Source: an uncultured Maribacter sp.
GTDB taxonomy: Bacteria > Bacteroidota > Bacteroidia > Flavobacteriales > Flavobacteriaceae
Direction: 5' to 3'
DNA length: 64,000 nt
Assembly: GCF_947496775.1 (NCBI RefSeq)
Contig: NZ_CANMDU010000009.1
Coordinates: 124,001-188,000, forward strand
The notes under the pieces were generated by a model. The model saw nothing but the letters and a program-made list of their open reading frames with translations, was not told where the DNA came from and made no database searches. Within the stretch, counting starts at the first letter, position 1. Each line of letters opens with the position of its first letter. The translations under genes and the position numbers were made by a program. This document shows positions 62,080 to 64,000 of the stretch, in pieces.

Positions 62080-63426
62080 TTACCTGTCTTTTTCTTCTAT
62101 AATTATATGGCAATAATTTTGGTCGGATGCCCAGGTTTGTAGCCCTCCACGAACATTTAAGTTATTTGCAGTTCTATTTATATCATGACTTCTATTAACC
62201 GAGGTTGTACCGTTATAAGACCTAGCTCTTAATTCAAATTGTAGAGTATATGTTTGATCTTCTGGAAGCCCAAGGTTAGTAATGAAATCTAATAACATTT
62301 CATGGTTTAAAGCGTGAATTGATTGAGCACTGTAACTCATAACGCCACCATCATAACCAGTGTTTCCAAGATTGTACCATGTGCCATTTACTCTTACATT
62401 TACATTAACATAGAGTCCACCCCAATGATTAGTGTTATCTCTTGTTGGTACATATAAAGTCATTTTTATTTTTTTACCAGCTTGTATGGTTACTTCGGGA
62501 AATAGATTTAATAAGGTAGCATTGCCGTTTGTAAAAGTTTTATTTCCCTTGTACACCTGCACATAAGATTTGTTACTCGAAAAAGTTGGAATAACTTGTT
62601 CACTTATTTGACCAGTAGCAGGGTTTTTTACTAATGCTTTTGTTGCGGTAGTTATGGTTGGAGTATTTTCAATTTTTGCGGTACCGTTTACGTCTAACTT
62701 ATATGATGGTGTAGAGGTTCCAATTCCTGTATTTCCATTTGGAGAAATTTTAAATAACTCATTCATAGGTACCACCGAATTTATCGGAATGCTAACACCA
62801 CCGGAAGTACTTTGAAAAGAAAGTCCGTTACCAATTTCTAAAGCACTTCGCTGAAATGCAACATTATTGGCGGAAGAGATATAATTAGTAGCTGTATTAT
62901 TTGGACGTACCCCATAACTTAAAGTTAAGACTCCTGAAGATCGTTTAGTTCCTATTATTGCGGTAACATTATCTCCGGAATATTTTCCTTCAATTAAAGT
63001 GGTTCCTGTTGTAGAACTAGCTTCTCCTGATCTAATAATACCATTCACTTCTAGTTTTCGATTCGGTGTTTTTGTGCCTATGCCAATATTTCCGGTACTT
63101 TGTTTTATCCTTATTCTTTCTGTATTGTTAGCTTTAAAAACTAAATCTTCGGCATTAATGGAACCAAGAAAATTAGTGTTAGACAGTTTGTTGCCATCTA
63201 ACTTCCATTCATCAGAATCTCCAATAGTGGTCCAGCCACCAACTTTGTAGATATAAATTTTTTCGGTGGTAGAATTATATAAAATACTCCCGACAATAGG
63301 TCCGGTAATAGACGGTAAATCGGTAGAAGCTACGTTATGTAGTCCTACTAAATCCCCTCCAGAAGGAACTTGCGCATTGGCAAGTAAAGAAAATAAAAAA
63401 ACAAAAAGAAATACTATATTTTTCAT
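62080..63426 (-). CDS. Secreted tail-fibre-like protein
   Basis: A 448-residue exported protein with signal MKNIVFLFVFLFSLLANA. It begins with the same kind of module as its neighbour (GSILYNSTTEKIYIYKVGGW) and contains two copies of a phrase common in phage tail-fibre and collar-like proteins: GNIGIGTKTPNRKLEVNG and GNTGIGTSTPSYKLDVNG. The C-terminus (about 300-448) is beta-rich (KIKMTLYVPTRDNTNHWGG, YTLQFELRARSYNG) and may be a trimeric or jelly-roll tip. No chaperone (peptidase S74) domain is evident. Function unknown; a surface or adhesive role is inferred. Confidence 0.75.
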   Translation of the reverse strand: MKNIVFLFVFLFSLLANAQVPSGGDLVGLHNVASTDLPSITGPIVGSILYNSTTEKIYIYKVGGWTTIGDSDEWKLDGNKLSNTNFLGSINAEDLVFKANNTERIRIKQSTGNIGIGTKTPNRKLEVNGIIRSGEASSTTGTTLIEGKYSGDNVTAIIGTKRSSGVLTLSYGVRPNNTATNYISSANNVAFQRSALEIGNGLSFQSTSGGVSIPINSVVPMNELFKISPNGNTGIGTSTPSYKLDVNGTAKIENTPTITTATKALVKNPATGQISEQVIPTFSSNKSYVQVYKGNKTFTNGNATLLNLFPEVTIQAGKKIKMTLYVPTRDNTNHWGGLYVNVNVRVNGTWYNLGNTGYDGGVMSYSAQSIHALNHEMLLDFITNLGLPEDQTYTLQFELRARSYNGTTSVNRSHDINRTANNLNVRGGLQTWASDQNYCHIIIEEKDR

Positions 63427-63430
63427 GTTG

Positions 63431-64000
63431 TTATAAGTCTAAAATGGTAAACATAAATTCAGAGTCAAATCGATTTCTATCCGAGCCACCGTTGTCATTA
63501 TCTCCAATTATTACTTGAAACCCTGTAGCCGTTTGGTTAGAGTAAGATATGCCTGGGTCGTCATTCCCGGTGCCACCTCTACCTGGTTGTGTTAATTGAA
63601 TAATATAATCGGCATCTGATACTATGCCACTTGCGAATGTTACTTGATATCTTCCTTTACTAATTCTAGAAGTTGTGACTCCTGTTGTTGCTTTAATAAT
63701 GCCACCGCCACTAGAAATTTTACCAATAGCTTTTACTGGGTTGTAATTTGTAACCCATTCTGTTCCTGTTGCAGTTGCTGTTAGTACTTGCCCTGCAGTA
63801 CCAGCAGAATCATTTTCATCAAGAACTGCTCCTTCTAGTTCTAATGTTTCTTTAATAATAACTTTAGTGCTACTAGATGCTTCATCAATATTTAAGGCTT
63901 CAACACCACCTACTGTAAAACTAATTTCATCTTGAAATGGGCTATACATACCAGTATTAGTATCATCATGAAACCTATATGCAGGTTCACCTACAGAACC
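63431..64000 (-). CDS. Tail-fibre-like protein, 5' end beyond the window
   Basis: The open frame runs off the right edge: the 51 bases beyond the internal Met at 63949 encode GSVGEPAYRFHDDTNTG in the same frame, so this is the C-terminal part (189 residues visible) of a larger protein. The text GEPAYRFHDDTNTGMYSP is the repeat unit typical of tail-fibre and collar-type proteins. The C-terminal ~110 residues (AIGKISSGGGIIKATTGVTT, GRYQVTFASGIVSDADYIIQ, FDSEFMFTILDL) look like a small beta sandwich. It overlaps nothing and precedes the next gene by four bases. Confidence 0.75.
   Translation of the reverse strand, partial: GSVGEPAYRFHDDTNTGMYSPFQDEISFTVGGVEALNIDEASSSTKVIIKETLELEGAVLDENDSAGTAGQVLTATATGTEWVTNYNPVKAIGKISSGGGIIKATTGVTTSRISKGRYQVTFASGIVSDADYIIQLTQPGRGGTGNDDPGISYSNQTATGFQVIIGDNDNGGSDRNRFDSEFMFTILDL

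Noticed and set aside
60925-64000. Prophage tail region
   Set aside because: Tail-fibre-like phrases occur, but the complete proteins have signal peptides and no capsid, terminase, tail tube, lysis or integrase gene is nearby; the last gene is a T9SS substrate.

Overview
The window is AT-rich chromosomal DNA that reads as a marine-type member of the Flavobacteriaceae (Bacteroidota). The evidence is a short primary sigma factor without region 1.1, several promoter-like TAnnTTTG boxes with no E. coli-type -35, type IX secretion (T9SS) genes (porT, a T9SS plug protein, a type B sorted surface protein), a TamL-type lipidated TamA, an Nqr sodium pump, and a division cluster lacking murB and ddl. 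Genus cannot be fixed from sequence reading alone. No insertion sequence, integrase, prophage or CRISPR array was seen.

Layout. Bases 1-9891 are the distal part of the division and cell wall cluster, all on the plus strand and tightly coupled: mraY (5' truncated by the window edge), murD, ftsW, murG, murC, ftsQ, ftsA, ftsZ, then a terminator, a GatB/YqeY protein and a tRNA-Arg(TCG). Next come a lipoprotein sugar dehydrogenase/cytochrome c fusion (10.8-12.5 kb) and, on the minus strand, a TPR histidine kinase and LuxR-type regulator followed by a small lipoprotein gene and a zinc-ribbon membrane protein gene. Bases 16.5-21.6 kb carry ypdA, rpe, trmL, a VF530-type gene, rpoD and a family 2 glycosyltransferase, all minus.

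The middle (21.9-44.9 kb) holds an OmpA-like secreted protein, pnp, rpsO, accD, fbaA, tamL, a TrmH-type methyltransferase, porT, menG/ubiE, trkA-trkH, an aspartate aminotransferase, a fatty acid desaturase, rsmG, pruA, apaG, a DUF3667 protein and the T9SS plug protein. Bases 45.1-52.6 kb are the complete nqrABCDEF operon, a small conserved gene, and apbE, whose product attaches FMN to NqrB and NqrC, so pump and maturation enzyme are encoded together. Then follow map, a cupin and a methyltransferase in one operon, gpmI with a metal-receptor-like protein, a small ankyrin protein, a 55-residue membrane protein not previously listed because of its size, an M48 protease and an M15 carboxypeptidase. 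The window ends in an operon of exported proteins built from tail-fibre-like modules and closing with a T9SS type B protein.

The most interesting non-genic signals are a pair of CCCTG-N4-type inverted repeats, one ahead of the two-component operon and one ahead of the neighbouring lipoprotein gene, each exactly 47 bases upstream of a similar promoter box (a candidate operator of that regulator); a degenerate ~105-110 bp repeat found twice behind minus-strand genes; and a 21-base leader sequence found identically at two distant loci. The AccD protein lacks all four zinc-ribbon cysteines.
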